A DNA stretch of 64,000 nt from Glaciecola sp. (GTDB lineage Bacteria; Pseudomonadota; Gammaproteobacteria; Enterobacterales; Alteromonadaceae), in assembly GCA_029246415.1 (NCBI GenBank), contig JAQWNF010000023.1, positions 1 through 64,000 of the forward strand, in the 5' to 3' direction. The notes below the pieces were generated by a model. That model was not told where the DNA came from, did no database searches, and worked only from the letters and a program-made list of their open reading frames with translations. This document shows, piece after piece, positions 27,960 to 36,830 of the stretch. A program made the translations under genes and the position numbers. Positions within the stretch are counted from its first letter, which is position 1, and each line of letters starts with the position of its first letter.

Positions 27960-28543
27960 TAAGGCTGGTTCAGCAATTTGACCAATAATTGGCTAGGACA
28001 AATGCAGAGATTAATGTCTTTTTAAGCAGTAAAAATTGCTCTGTATTTTTGTCCGATTTATTACTTTACTTAGCTTTTTCTTAAGCTATGACTTCAAGTC
28101 CTTTTTTCTCTGCGATAGATTGTATTTTAATCTCAGGTTTCTAACCTGTGTTGGTGTAAACTCATGACTCTCACCTGCTATTTCGGCTTAATCTATCGTT
28201 GTATTATTAAGTGAATAGTTCCATACTTTGACAAGATTAACGAATTGACCGTTTATTACAAGACACTTGAGAAGTGTCTAAGTTATTAAAAGATGCATAC
28301 ATTCAATTGACATTATTGACAGTTTTAAAGACACATTTGACAACGATTATTTAGCACCGTCGACTTGCTGTACGTTCAAACCTAAATCCACCCAATATAA
28401 TCAATATATTAAACAACCTTCACAGCTACCTTTCCTCATGGCACAACCTTTGCTAATCATCTATAAGTCCATCAGGATTTAACTAGTTTAAGATTTATTT
28501 TTGATGTTTTGTCCATTTTAGAAATTAAATAGAGGTATACATA
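27960..28543. other. Non-coding gap between bamE and the DUF2202 lipoprotein gene
   Basis: No credible gene was seen in these 584 bases. They hold an imperfect long hairpin (27996-28009 with 28039-28054, GGACAAATGCAGAG / CTCTGTATTTTTGTCC) and a perfect hairpin AGACACTT-GAG-AAGTGTCT (28261-28279). Neither is followed by a T run. A small RNA cannot be ruled out. Confidence 0.5.
28261..28279. repeat. Perfect short inverted repeat
   Basis: AGACACTT and AAGTGTCT form an 8-bp perfect stem around GAG. Without a T tract on either side it is not an obvious terminator; it could be an operator or RNA structure upstream of the DUF2202 gene. Confidence 0.4.
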
Positions 28544-29227
28544 ATGCAACGAATTATATATTGCTGGGTTTTCGTAATGAGTTTACTAGTCTTAACTGCT
28601 TGTGGTGGTTCTGACGAGTTAATGCCTATTGTTGAAGTTGATTCAGCTGGCTCAACATCAATCAATAGCAACTCACTAAATTTTAATTTATATGGTATTG
28701 CTGCTGGAGTGCTTTCTGCTGAGGAAGAAAATAGCTTATTGTTTATGCGTGAAGAAGAAAAACTTGCCCGAGATGTATATTTATCCTTATACGAAAGTCA
28801 TGCTATGAATATTTTTTCTAATATTGCAGCAAGTGAGCAAACTCATACTGATGCAGTTGGCTTATTAATTACTCGTTATGATCTACTCGATCCTATGCAA
28901 ACAGATATAGCAGGTACATTTGTGAACAACGATTTACAAATTATTTACGATGCATTAGTTGCAGCTGGTAGCAATTCGTTACTCGATGCTTTATATGTTG
29001 GCGCACAAATCGAAGAATTAGATATTCACGATTTACACAATCAAATCGCAATTATTATTGATAATCCTGATATGATTTTAGTTTATGAAAATTTATTAAA
29101 GGGTTCGCGTAATCATTTACGTTCATTTGATAGACAAATCAAAGCAGCTAATGGCTTATACATACCTATTTATATCTCTCAAGAAGAATACGATAGTATA
29201 GTCAATAGCGACATAGAGCGAAATTAG
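28544..29227 (+). CDS. DUF2202 ferritin-like lipoprotein
   Basis: The 227-residue precursor has a lipoprotein signal with LTACGG (Cys at about 20). A DUF2202 domain follows (about residues 58-210), with helices containing FMREEEKLARDVYLSLYE and IAASEQTHTDAVGLLITRY. The regularly placed Glu and His residues resemble a ferritin-like diiron or metal site. The function of the family is not established. It stands alone: about 580 bases upstream and 940 bases downstream lack genes, and its DNA is AT-rich. It may have arrived by transfer. Confidence 0.85.
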   Translation: MQRIIYCWVFVMSLLVLTACGGSDELMPIVEVDSAGSTSINSNSLNFNLYGIAAGVLSAEEENSLLFMREEEKLARDVYLSLYESHAMNIFSNIAASEQTHTDAVGLLITRYDLLDPMQTDIAGTFVNNDLQIIYDALVAAGSNSLLDALYVGAQIEELDIHDLHNQIAIIIDNPDMILVYENLLKGSRNHLRSFDRQIKAANGLYIPIYISQEEYDSIVNSDIERN

Positions 29228-29278
29228 GTGGATTAACCATAGATATCAGGTGGTTGCCGCAGATAATAAGTGTAGTGG

Positions 29279-29332
29279 TCAAGTCATTTTGGCCACGGGG
29301 TTATAGTATTCCAAATAATAGATTTTGACTTG
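29279..29332. repeat. Short inverted-repeat pair, possible mobile-element remnant
   Basis: TCAAGTCA (29279-29286) is the inverse of TGACTTGA (29325-29332), and the flanking GTGG and TCAC partly extend the symmetry. Insertion-sequence ends can look like this, but no transposase reading frame or target duplication was seen. Confidence 0.25.
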
Positions 29333-30050
29333 ATCGTCACTATTACGATCTTGCGTAAATGTAACCAATTGAAGCCATGGTATATAGCCCTATAATTGAT
29401 TTTTTCTGATAGGATATTTGTATTCGCAATAACATTGCAACAAGCAAGCTATAGGGAAAACGACACCAAGTACTGTTTATGATATGCGATTCAAACTCAT
29501 GTACTTCAGGGACTGATTTTAGTATTTGTGACATTATTCTAGGCACTGAGAATAAACTCAATGGAGTGTCAAAATGGCACAAAAATGCAACACCATTAAC
29601 CTTATCGATTCTTACCCAAGCAGTACACTATGATAAATTTATCGTAGTTAATTTAACATTGTTATTTGATACTCGGTAAATTGTATATGCTTTTTGCGGT
29701 AATTCGATACATTTCATTGCTATACCTTAATCCACTAGTTGTCTAACAACTTATTAATAAACATTCATCAAACAACACTTCATAATCAATTCTATTGTAA
29801 AGCTTAGACTATGTTTTATTATTTTTTCCAGAATATTGTGTGTTATTTGAACATATGCATATTAACCCCGTACTCTAACTTAATATTTATCTATATAAAA
29901 CAATTATCTACTTATGAAAAATCATCAAATACCTGTTAACTAAATATTTTAAAATTACTAAAAATTTAATTAAAAAGAGGCACCAATCAGTGAAAACATA
30001 AGCAACTTATCAATTACGGATAAAACGATTGATTTTATTTGATTTAAAGC

Positions 30051-30074
30051 GCTCACCTAAAAACCTAGATGAGC
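30051..30074 (-). terminator. Weak terminator candidate downstream of rluB
   Basis: On the minus strand GCTCATCT pairs with AGGTGAGC (one U-G pair) around an AGGTTTTT loop and is followed by GCTTTAAAT. The stem is sound but the T run is poor. Confidence 0.3.
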
Positions 30075-30169
30075 AAGAGTAGGTATTACATTTTTGAAAG
30101 GAAATTAACGCTCCTACCTGATGCTGTTAGGGCAACAGCACTCTCGCACAAAGAAGCGTTATTAAATGA

Positions 30170-31267
30170 TCACTGACCTTGTTGCTGACGCGTAGGTTTT
30201 TTTCTGTTTGGATTTGTGCGCTTAGGCTTAGAACCTGGCTTTCCACCAGCATTGTCACTAGATTGAACATCACTAGTACCTGCACGAGTTCTACCTGCAT
30301 TAGGTTTACCTCGACTTCCTTTACCTTTACCACCATTTACTCCTGGTCGCCCAGCACTCGGCTTACGAGTACGCTGCCCATCAGCACCATCGGCTTCTGT
30401 ACGATCTGCATTGGGTTTATTAGGTGTGCCTGCACGGGCTTTGTGCTTTTTAACAGAACGGCGCATGCGCTGTAGTTTGACATGGTCTAGTTTATTATCA
30501 CCAATACCCACGACCGTTTCGGTTTCAACTGGTAACTGAACTTGCTTACGTAATGCGTTCACATCCGTCAGCTCTAATTCAATCCACGCACCTTGAGGTA
30601 AACGTTTTTGTAATGACAAAGGCCCATATCGAAGACGGATCAAACGTGATACTTGTACACCTTGAGATTCCCACAAACGACGGACTTCACGGTTACGACC
30701 TTCAGATAAAGACACATTAAACCAAGAGTTGATACTTTCTTCTTCATTAGGGCGCGCGACAATTTCAGTAAATTTTGCCATGCCATCATCAAGTTCAACG
30801 CCTTTTTGCAATGTGACTAATGTTTTGGCATCCACTTCACCAAATACACGCACAGCATATTCACGTTCTACTTCATGGCGTGGGTGCATTAAACGATTGG
30901 CAAGTTCACCGTCATTAGTAAATAATAATAATCCTGAGGTGTTTAAATCCAAACGACCCACCGCTATCCAGCGACCAGAGTTAATAATAGGTAAACGGTC
31001 AAAAACAGTCAGTCGACCCATAGGATCGGTGCGAGAACATAACTCACCTTCAGGTTTGTTATACATTAATACCCGGCACACGGGTGCGCTTTGATCGCGC
31101 TTGAGTAGATGGTTATCAACACGAATTTGATCCGTGGGCTCTACTCGATCACCTAATTTAGCGAGTGCACCGTTGACAGAAACTCTGCCTTGTTCAATCC
31201 ATGATTCCATCTCACGACGTGACCCAACACCGTTGTTGGCTAGGACTTTTTGTAATTTATCTGACAT
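30170..31267 (-). CDS. rluB: 23S rRNA pseudouridine-2605 synthase RluB
   Basis: RluB makes pseudouridine 2605 in 23S rRNA. An N-terminal S4 RNA-binding domain (MSDKLQKVLANNGVGSRREM) is followed by the RsuA-type catalytic domain with GRLDLNTSG (104-112, catalytic Asp107). From about residue 250 a long basic tail of Lys, Arg, Gly, Pro and Asn extends the protein to 365 residues, well beyond the 291 of E. coli RluB. The start codon overlaps the scpB stop by one base, forming one operon with scpA and scpB. Confidence 0.95.
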   Translation of the reverse strand: MSDKLQKVLANNGVGSRREMESWIEQGRVSVNGALAKLGDRVEPTDQIRVDNHLLKRDQSAPVCRVLMYNKPEGELCSRTDPMGRLTVFDRLPIINSGRWIAVGRLDLNTSGLLLFTNDGELANRLMHPRHEVEREYAVRVFGEVDAKTLVTLQKGVELDDGMAKFTEIVARPNEEESINSWFNVSLSEGRNREVRRLWESQGVQVSRLIRLRYGPLSLQKRLPQGAWIELELTDVNALRKQVQLPVETETVVGIGDNKLDHVKLQRMRRSVKKHKARAGTPNKPNADRTEADGADGQRTRKPSAGRPGVNGGKGKGSRGKPNAGRTRAGTSDVQSSDNAGGKPGSKPKRTNPNRKKPTRQQQGQ

Positions 31268-31914
31268 TAATGTATTTGCTCAGTTGAAGGTAAATCAGTT
31301 TCATCTTCATGTGGTGTATCCACTGTAGACGCAGAGTCGGATAATGCTTCATCCAACGTTATTGGCTCTTGTGCCTTATCCAGTGCCGATAAAAAATTAT
31401 CCGCATCCGGTAACTGGGCAAGGGAAGCCAACCCAAAATAATCTAAAAATCCCTTTGTGGTTGCATATAATGCAGGTTTCCCAGGCACTTCTTTGTGCCC
31501 GACAACGTCAATCCAATCCCTCTCGGTTAACGTTTTGATAATATTTGAACCCACCGCCACACCGCGAACTTGTTCTATTTCGCCTCGAGTAATCGGTTGT
31601 CGGTAAGCAATTAACGCTAAGGTTTCTAAATACGCTCGAGAGTATTTAGGTGCACTTTCTTCCCATAGTTTGCTCAGCCATTGGCTCAAACTATCTTGAG
31701 TTTGAAAACGATAACCGCTGCCTAACTCTATCAAGTTTATGCCGCGTGGTTGGTAGTCTAACACTAATTCGTCAATCACATGCTTTATTGCAAGTTTAGA
31801 CAAGTTAAAATCTACCAACACAGTTTGCTTCAATCGGTTAATTGAAATGGGTTTATCCGAAGCAAAAATAGCTGCCTCGATGAGCTGTTTAAGCTGCTCA
31901 TGTTTAATCTTCAC
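31267..31914 (-). CDS. scpB: Segregation and condensation protein B
   Basis: ScpB dimerises and binds ScpA to regulate the chromosome-condensing SMC complex. The 215-residue protein has two winged-helix domains; the motif RAYLETLALIAYRQPITRGEIE is followed by RGVAVGSNIIKTLTERDWI, the strongest ScpB signature. The C-terminus is acidic. It overlaps scpA by 11 bases and rluB by one, so translation of the three is probably coupled. Confidence 0.96.
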   Translation of the reverse strand: MKIKHEQLKQLIEAAIFASDKPISINRLKQTVLVDFNLSKLAIKHVIDELVLDYQPRGINLIELGSGYRFQTQDSLSQWLSKLWEESAPKYSRAYLETLALIAYRQPITRGEIEQVRGVAVGSNIIKTLTERDWIDVVGHKEVPGKPALYATTKGFLDYFGLASLAQLPDADNFLSALDKAQEPITLDEALSDSASTVDTPHEDETDLPSTEQIH

Positions 31915-32764
31915 TTACCGACTCCTGCAATGCCAAGCGCACATGCACATCACTGTATGCCTGAACCTGCACACATTCTAACATACCTTCTTTGACTAAC
32001 TCTAATACCGCTAAAAAACTCACGACACAACCATTGCGCCCTTCTTCGGGTGTAAACAGCGCAGTTAACGGCGTAAAATCACTATCGCGCAGCATCGCTA
32101 ATATTCGAGACATCCGCTCTCTGGTCGATAATTGTTCACGTTCAATGTGATGGTGCGTTAAAACTGCACTACGCGAGACGGCTTTTTGAAATGCCAGTAC
32201 CAAAGCTTGTAATGATACTTCAGGTAACACTGGCTCTGCGGTTATACTTGGTGCAGCTAACGCTTTAGCATGAAACACATCTCTTTCCAAACGTGGGATC
32301 GCATCTAGTTGCAATGCCGCATCTTTAATAATCTCGTATTCTTTTAAACGCTTGATCAGCTCTGCTCGCGGATCCTCTTCTTCGTCAGCGATTTCTAATT
32401 TAGGCAACAACAGTCGTGATTTTATTTCCGCTAACATCGCAGCCATTAACATGTAATCCGCAGCAAGTTCCAATTTCATATCGACCATGATCTCGACATA
32501 TTCCATATATTGCTTGGTAATATCGAACACCGGCAAATCGACAATTTCTACTTTTTGTTTACGGATCAAGTACAGCAGTAAATCCAATGGCCCTGAAAAG
32601 GTATCTAAAATCACCTCTAACGCATCGGGTGGGATATACAAATCAACCGGCTTTTCAACTAATGCTTTGCCATTAACAAACGCTAACGGCAAAGGCTGTT
32701 GTACCATTTCAGGCTGCGCGGATTCAGGCTGCTCGGATGAATTAGATTGAGAAGAGTCACTCAT
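31904..32764 (-). CDS. scpA: Segregation and condensation protein A
   Basis: ScpA is the kleisin of the SMC-ScpAB condensin. After a Ser/Glu/Gln-rich N-terminal tail, the protein has FSGPLDLLLYLIRKQK, VDLPVFDITKQYMEYVE and MLAEIKSRLLLPK, the family core, and a C-terminal winged helix. The start is the ATG at 32764 (286 residues); a TTG two codons upstream is possible. It lies 15 bases downstream of yciO. Confidence 0.95.
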   Translation of the reverse strand: MSDSSQSNSSEQPESAQPEMVQQPLPLAFVNGKALVEKPVDLYIPPDALEVILDTFSGPLDLLLYLIRKQKVEIVDLPVFDITKQYMEYVEIMVDMKLELAADYMLMAAMLAEIKSRLLLPKLEIADEEEDPRAELIKRLKEYEIIKDAALQLDAIPRLERDVFHAKALAAPSITAEPVLPEVSLQALVLAFQKAVSRSAVLTHHHIEREQLSTRERMSRILAMLRDSDFTPLTALFTPEEGRNGCVVSFLAVLELVKEGMLECVQVQAYSDVHVRLALQESVSED

Positions 32765-32779
32765 ACTCAATTCAAACGC

Positions 32780-33400
32780 TTACACAAAAGGACTGGTATC
32801 GCCGGAGCCTTCACGTAAAATTTGCATTTCACCTTCAGATAAATCAATCACCGTCGTCGGTTGTTCACTTAAGTAACCACCGTGAATAATTAAGCCAACG
32901 CGACGCTCTAATTTATCCCGAATAATCTCAGGATCAAATTCCGCGCCCGCTTCCCCAGGCATGATTAGTGTTGTCGACATCAGCGGCTCACCTAGCTCTT
33001 CCAATATAGCCAACGCTATCGCATTATTGGGAACACGTATGCCAATCGTTTTACGTTTTGGGTTTTGTAAGCGTTTAGGCACTTCTTTGGTTGCTTTGAA
33101 TACAAACGTATATGGCCCTGGTGTATTATTTTTTAATAAACGAAACGCAACATTATCGACACGGGCATAATCAGATAACTCTGATACATCACGGCACATC
33201 AACGTAAAATTATGGGTTTTGTCTAGTTCACGGATCTTACATAACTGCTCAAGTGCATTTTTGTTATCCATCTGGCAGCCAATTGAATAGCCAGAGTCTG
33301 TGGGATACACAATCACCTCGCCTTGTTTAATCAGTTCAACCGCTTGTTTGACTAGTCTTGCTTGAGGATTATCCGGGTGGATATAGAAAAACTGACTCAT
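32780..33400 (-). CDS. yciO: YciO family protein (Sua5/YrdC-related)
   Basis: The 206-residue protein has the Sua5/YrdC fold, with VIVYPTDSGYSIGCQ, KTHNFTLMCRD, GPYTFVFKAT and KTIGIRVPNN. YrdC/Sua5 makes threonylcarbamoyl-AMP for tRNA t6A; YciO is a paralogue whose physiological role is less clear. It overlaps the upstream PHP gene by four bases. The yciO-rnm-trp neighbourhood is the same as in E. coli. Confidence 0.93.
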   Translation of the reverse strand: MSQFFYIHPDNPQARLVKQAVELIKQGEVIVYPTDSGYSIGCQMDNKNALEQLCKIRELDKTHNFTLMCRDVSELSDYARVDNVAFRLLKNNTPGPYTFVFKATKEVPKRLQNPKRKTIGIRVPNNAIALAILEELGEPLMSTTLIMPGEAGAEFDPEIIRDKLERRVGLIIHGGYLSEQPTTVIDLSEGEMQILREGSGDTSPFV

Positions 33401-34257
33401 ATCAATTCCTTATTTAATGGCGTAATCTGGCTCCAATCACTCCATATCGGAGTTAATTCTGCACTGATATCTAAGCGTTTACCTAACTCAGTCCAGCGAC
33501 TTGGAAAATGAAAATCAGAACCTACGACTGCTTTAAGCTTGTATTCTACCGCAAGTTTAGCCAGAAGTGCTTTTTTTGTTGGTTGCATATTAGGGTGTGT
33601 CACTTCCATGCCATCCCCACCCCATGCACTAAAATCAGTTAACAGCTTACGCAACCATTTGGTTTTCATGTCATAACTGGCAGGATGTGCAATGGCTGCC
33701 ACACCACCAGCTTCGTGTACCCATTCAATTGCGGTCTTGATATCAATCCATTTGGCGTTGACATAAGCACGCTTATCCTTGCCTAAATAACGAGTAAACG
33801 CCCCTTGAAATGAACTGACCTCACCGCGTTCTAATAATACTTGAGCAAGGTGAGCTCGGGTAATTTGCCCTTGCCCCACGCGCAGCATTGCTTCATCAAA
33901 CACACCTTCAATGCCACATTTGGCCAGTTTGTCACACATTTGTTTAGCACGATCTACCCGAGTGTGTTCTTGCTCAGCTAAGCGCGCCGCTAAGCTTGGA
34001 TGCTGCTCATCAAAATTAAGCCCTAAGATATGAATATCAAAACCATGCCAGCGCGTCGTTAACTCAATCCCTGAAATGATTTGTAGTGGTCGTTTTTGAG
34101 TGCGCTGATAAGCACGGGCTTCATCCAACGCTTGAGTCGTATCATGGTCGGTGATCGCTAATACATCGACTTGCATTTGATGTGCCCGCATCACTAATTC
34201 TTCGGGAGTTAAATGCCCATCGGAATAGTGCGTGTGAGTGTGTAAATCAATTTTCAT
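33397..34257 (-). CDS. rnm: PHP-domain 5'-3' exonuclease, RNase AM (YciV/TrpH)
   Basis: From the ATG at 34257 the 286-residue protein opens MKIDLHTHTHYSDGHL, with the PHP metal ligands His6, His8 and the later Asp/His residues in ITDHDTT, IAHPASYD and GSDFHFP. The family member in E. coli (YciV, also called TrpH or RNase AM) trims the 5' ends of rRNA and short RNAs. A GTG-started extension to 34302 is unlikely. It is divergent from the trp operon. Confidence 0.93.
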   Translation of the reverse strand: MKIDLHTHTHYSDGHLTPEELVMRAHQMQVDVLAITDHDTTQALDEARAYQRTQKRPLQIISGIELTTRWHGFDIHILGLNFDEQHPSLAARLAEQEHTRVDRAKQMCDKLAKCGIEGVFDEAMLRVGQGQITRAHLAQVLLERGEVSSFQGAFTRYLGKDKRAYVNAKWIDIKTAIEWVHEAGGVAAIAHPASYDMKTKWLRKLLTDFSAWGGDGMEVTHPNMQPTKKALLAKLAVEYKLKAVVGSDFHFPSRWTELGKRLDISAELTPIWSDWSQITPLNKELI

Positions 34258-34424
34258 CGGTTCCGGCTTGGCAATTTTCAGCTTGAGAACTACGCCGCCC
34301 ACACCCGATATTTAAAATAAAGGTTGACATAAGCGCGCAATTGTTAAATTCTATACGCCATTATACACCAATACGTTAAAGATAAACGATTGGTATTTAA
34401 ACAATATTTAAGACGAGAGCATTA

Positions 34425-34481
34425 ATGAATTCATTCGCACAAACAACTACAATGAACATTTGGTGGTGGCAGTCCCTATAG
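34425..34481 (+). CDS. trpL: trp operon leader peptide
   Basis: An 18-residue ORF, MNSFAQTTTMNIWWWQSL, has three consecutive Trp codons (34461-34469) just before its stop. GAGAG lies eight bases upstream of the ATG. It is followed by mutually exclusive hairpins and then trpE. When charged tRNA-Trp is scarce the ribosome stalls at the Trp codons and transcription continues. This is a textbook Trp-sensing leader. No convincing TrpR operator was recognised upstream; a TTGACA lies at 34324-34329. Confidence 0.93.
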   Translation: MNSFAQTTTMNIWWWQSL

Positions 34482-34538
34482 GGCTGTTTGTGCGCGTCTG
34501 TGTGTCACAAAAGAAGCCCGGTAATACGGGCTTTTTTT
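34470..34538 (+). promoter_or_regulatory. trp attenuator (competing hairpins and terminator)
   Basis: Segments 1:2 pair as CAGTCCC (34470-34476) with GGGCTG (34481-34486). Antiterminator 2:3 pairs GGGCTGTTTGTG (34481-34492) with CACAAAAGAAGCCC (34506-34519). Terminator 3:4 pairs AAGCCCG with CGGGCTT (34514-34533) and is followed by seven T residues. The alternatives exclude one another, as required for attenuation. Confidence 0.92.
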
Positions 34539-34609
34539 ATGCTTAAATTTTATTCATTTTTACACTGGTTTTTAATCAACAACATCATTTATACAAGGTA
34601 TAGCTAGCG

Positions 34610-36211
34610 ATGACCGATAATTTACACCTCACCGGACAAGTACTCAGTCACACTGATGTGATTGACTATGTTGCCGATCCTCTCGCCAGTTACTTTGATG
34701 TTACGCATGATACACCGCATACCTTGCTACTCGAATCAGCCGAAATTGACAGCAAAGATAATTTAAAAAGCATCATGTTGTTGGATGCGTGTGTGCGCTT
34801 TGAATGTAACGGCTTAGTCGTGCAGGCAGATGCCTTAAACGCCAACGGTGAAAACGCGTTGACCGTGTTACTTTCTGCTTTAGCGCCTTTTGTTACTAAG
34901 CAGTCTAGTGCTTCATGTGAGTTCACGTTTAGTCTACCTAATGACCAATGCGATGAAGATACCCGCTTAAAATCCACTGGCGTGTTTGATGTATTGCGTC
35001 ATTGTGTAAAAGACATAGAGCATGACCGCTCGTTACCATTTGCAGTGTTTTTAGGTGGGTGCTTTGCTTATGATTTACTCGGTACCGTTGAGGCATTACC
35101 TGTAGTAGAAAATGGCGCGAATACCTGCCCAGACTTTGTTTTTTACCTTGCCCAAACATTGTGTGTGATTGACCATAAAGCTCAATCTACCGTCCTGATC
35201 AGTAACCTCTTTACCGGACCTGAGTATCATGCAACACAATTACAACAGACACAACGTATCAAAGCACTCACCGATGCTTTACATGTAACACCGACACATC
35301 TTGCACAGCAAGCTACACGCATCAATGTAGCGGTACATGATACAGATGTTCAAGTAGATAAATCGGACGAACAATTTTGTAGTGATGTAACATTTTTAAA
35401 AGAGCATATTTTAGCCGGTGATATTTTCCAAGTCGTGCCATCTCGTACGTTTAGCTTGCCTTGCCAGTCCCCTATTCTGGCTTATCAGCAATTAAAGCAA
35501 TTGAATCCATCACCTTACATGTTTTTTATGCAAGATGCCGATTTTGCGTTATTTGGCGCCTCTCCTGAGTCAGCCTTAAAATACACAGCCGCCTCTAACC
35601 AAGTCGAAATTTATCCTATTGCTGGGACTCGCCCGCGTGGTAAACGTCAAGATGGCAGTATTGATTATGATTTGGATAGTAGAATTGAATTAAATTTACG
35701 CGAAGATCTAAAAGAAAAATCCGAGCACATTATGCTTGTAGATCTTGCACGTAACGATGTCGCGCGCGTATCCCAACCAGGTACTCGGCATGTCAAAGAA
35801 CTGCTAAAAGTAGACCGTTACTCACACGTCATGCATTTAGTATCACGTGTTGTGGGTCAACTACGTGACGATTTGGATGCACTGCATGCCTATCAAGCAT
35901 GTTTGAACATGGGCACCTTAGTCGGTGCACCTAAAGTAAGCGCAGCCACCTTGATCCGCCAAGTAGAACAGCAACGCCGCGGCAGTTATGGCGGCGCAGT
36001 CGGTTATCTTGATGGTCAGGGTAATATGGACTCGTGCATTGTGATTCGCTCTGCCTTTGTGCAACATAACGTAGCGCATATTCAAGCTGGCGCTGGTGTG
36101 GTGTATGATTCTGTGGCACAAAGTGAAGCCGATGAAACCCGAGCCAAAGCCCAAGCGGTCATCAAAGCGGTGATGCTGAGCCAACAACTATCTAAGGAGT
36201 CGAGCTTATGA
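34610..36211 (+). CDS. trpE: Anthranilate synthase component I
   Basis: TrpE converts chorismate to anthranilate using ammonia from TrpG. The 533-residue protein has the chorismate-binding domain: GDIFQVVPSRTFSL, SPYMFFMQD, PIAGTRPRGK, ELNLREDLKEKSEHIMLVD, ARNDVARV and GTLVGAPKVSA. An N-terminal LLLESAEID-type segment carries the Trp-feedback site. It is the first structural gene after the attenuator and overlaps trpG by four bases. Confidence 0.97.
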   Translation: MTDNLHLTGQVLSHTDVIDYVADPLASYFDVTHDTPHTLLLESAEIDSKDNLKSIMLLDACVRFECNGLVVQADALNANGENALTVLLSALAPFVTKQSSASCEFTFSLPNDQCDEDTRLKSTGVFDVLRHCVKDIEHDRSLPFAVFLGGCFAYDLLGTVEALPVVENGANTCPDFVFYLAQTLCVIDHKAQSTVLISNLFTGPEYHATQLQQTQRIKALTDALHVTPTHLAQQATRINVAVHDTDVQVDKSDEQFCSDVTFLKEHILAGDIFQVVPSRTFSLPCQSPILAYQQLKQLNPSPYMFFMQDADFALFGASPESALKYTAASNQVEIYPIAGTRPRGKRQDGSIDYDLDSRIELNLREDLKEKSEHIMLVDLARNDVARVSQPGTRHVKELLKVDRYSHVMHLVSRVVGQLRDDLDALHAYQACLNMGTLVGAPKVSAATLIRQVEQQRRGSYGGAVGYLDGQGNMDSCIVIRSAFVQHNVAHIQAGAGVVYDSVAQSEADETRAKAQAVIKAVMLSQQLSKESSL

Positions 36212-36807
36212 AAAACTTAGCCGTAGTGATGCTCGATAATGTCGATTCATTCACATATAACTTGGTTGATGAACTGCGCACGCTAGACATCGATATGCAT
36301 ATCTATCGCAATACCGTGCATGCCGATACAATAATCCAAGTATTACACGATCTAAATAAGAGCAGCGACGTATTACTACTGTTGTCTCCAGGACCTGGTG
36401 CACCACATGAAGCAGGATGCATGCTTGAACTGTTACAAAAAGTATCCGGTCACTTCCCTGTTTTAGGCATTTGTTTAGGTCACCAAGCGATTGTCGAACA
36501 TTTTGGTGGTATAATCTCGCGCGCGGAAGCCGTCATGCATGGTAAATCATCAGATATTACCCATTGCGGTGACAAAATGTTTAGTGGCTTTGCCCAACCG
36601 TTGCCAGTAGCAAGGTATCACTCATTAATGGCTTCATCGGTACCTGAGTGTTTATCAGTGCTCGCTCAGATAAATGATATCCCGATGGCGGTATACCATG
36701 AAGCACATAATATGCTGGGTTTTCAATTCCACCCAGAGTCAATTTTGACCCATCAAGGTAGTCAATTATTGGCACAAAGTATTGAATTTTTAGTGGCACA
36801 ACGTTAG
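36208..36807 (+). CDS. trpG: Anthranilate synthase component II (glutamine amidotransferase)
   Basis: TrpG hydrolyses glutamine and channels ammonia to TrpE. The 199-residue class I amidotransferase has [11 protein letters not shown], the nucleophile Cys89 in GICLGHQ, and the His-Glu pair in FQFHPESIL. It is a separate gene here, not fused to trpD as in E. coli. The ATGA overlap with trpE implies coupled synthesis of the two subunits. Confidence 0.96.
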   Translation: MKNLAVVMLDNVDSFTYNLVDELRTLDIDMHIYRNTVHADTIIQVLHDLNKSSDVLLLLSPGPGAPHEAGCMLELLQKVSGHFPVLGICLGHQAIVEHFGGIISRAEAVMHGKSSDITHCGDKMFSGFAQPLPVARYHSLMASSVPECLSVLAQINDIPMAVYHEAHNMLGFQFHPESILTHQGSQLLAQSIEFLVAQR

Positions 36808-36830
36808 TTAACACAAAAGGATTGCTACCG

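Larger units (their letters stand above)
29228..30169. other. Long AT-rich gap between the DUF2202 gene and rluB
   Basis: These 942 bases contain no gene I can support. The best ORF (29343-29582, minus) resembles nothing recognisable. The left part has a short inverted-repeat pair (29279-29286 / 29325-29332); the middle is extremely AT-rich; the right part has two small hairpins near 30051-30074 and 30122-30140. It may be the remnant of a lost gene or element. Confidence 0.5.

Noticed and set aside
29343-29582. A 79-codon minus-strand frame in the rluB/DUF2202 gap, considered as a transposase fragment
   Set aside because: The translation has no recognisable transposase motif, and no second end or target duplication was found.
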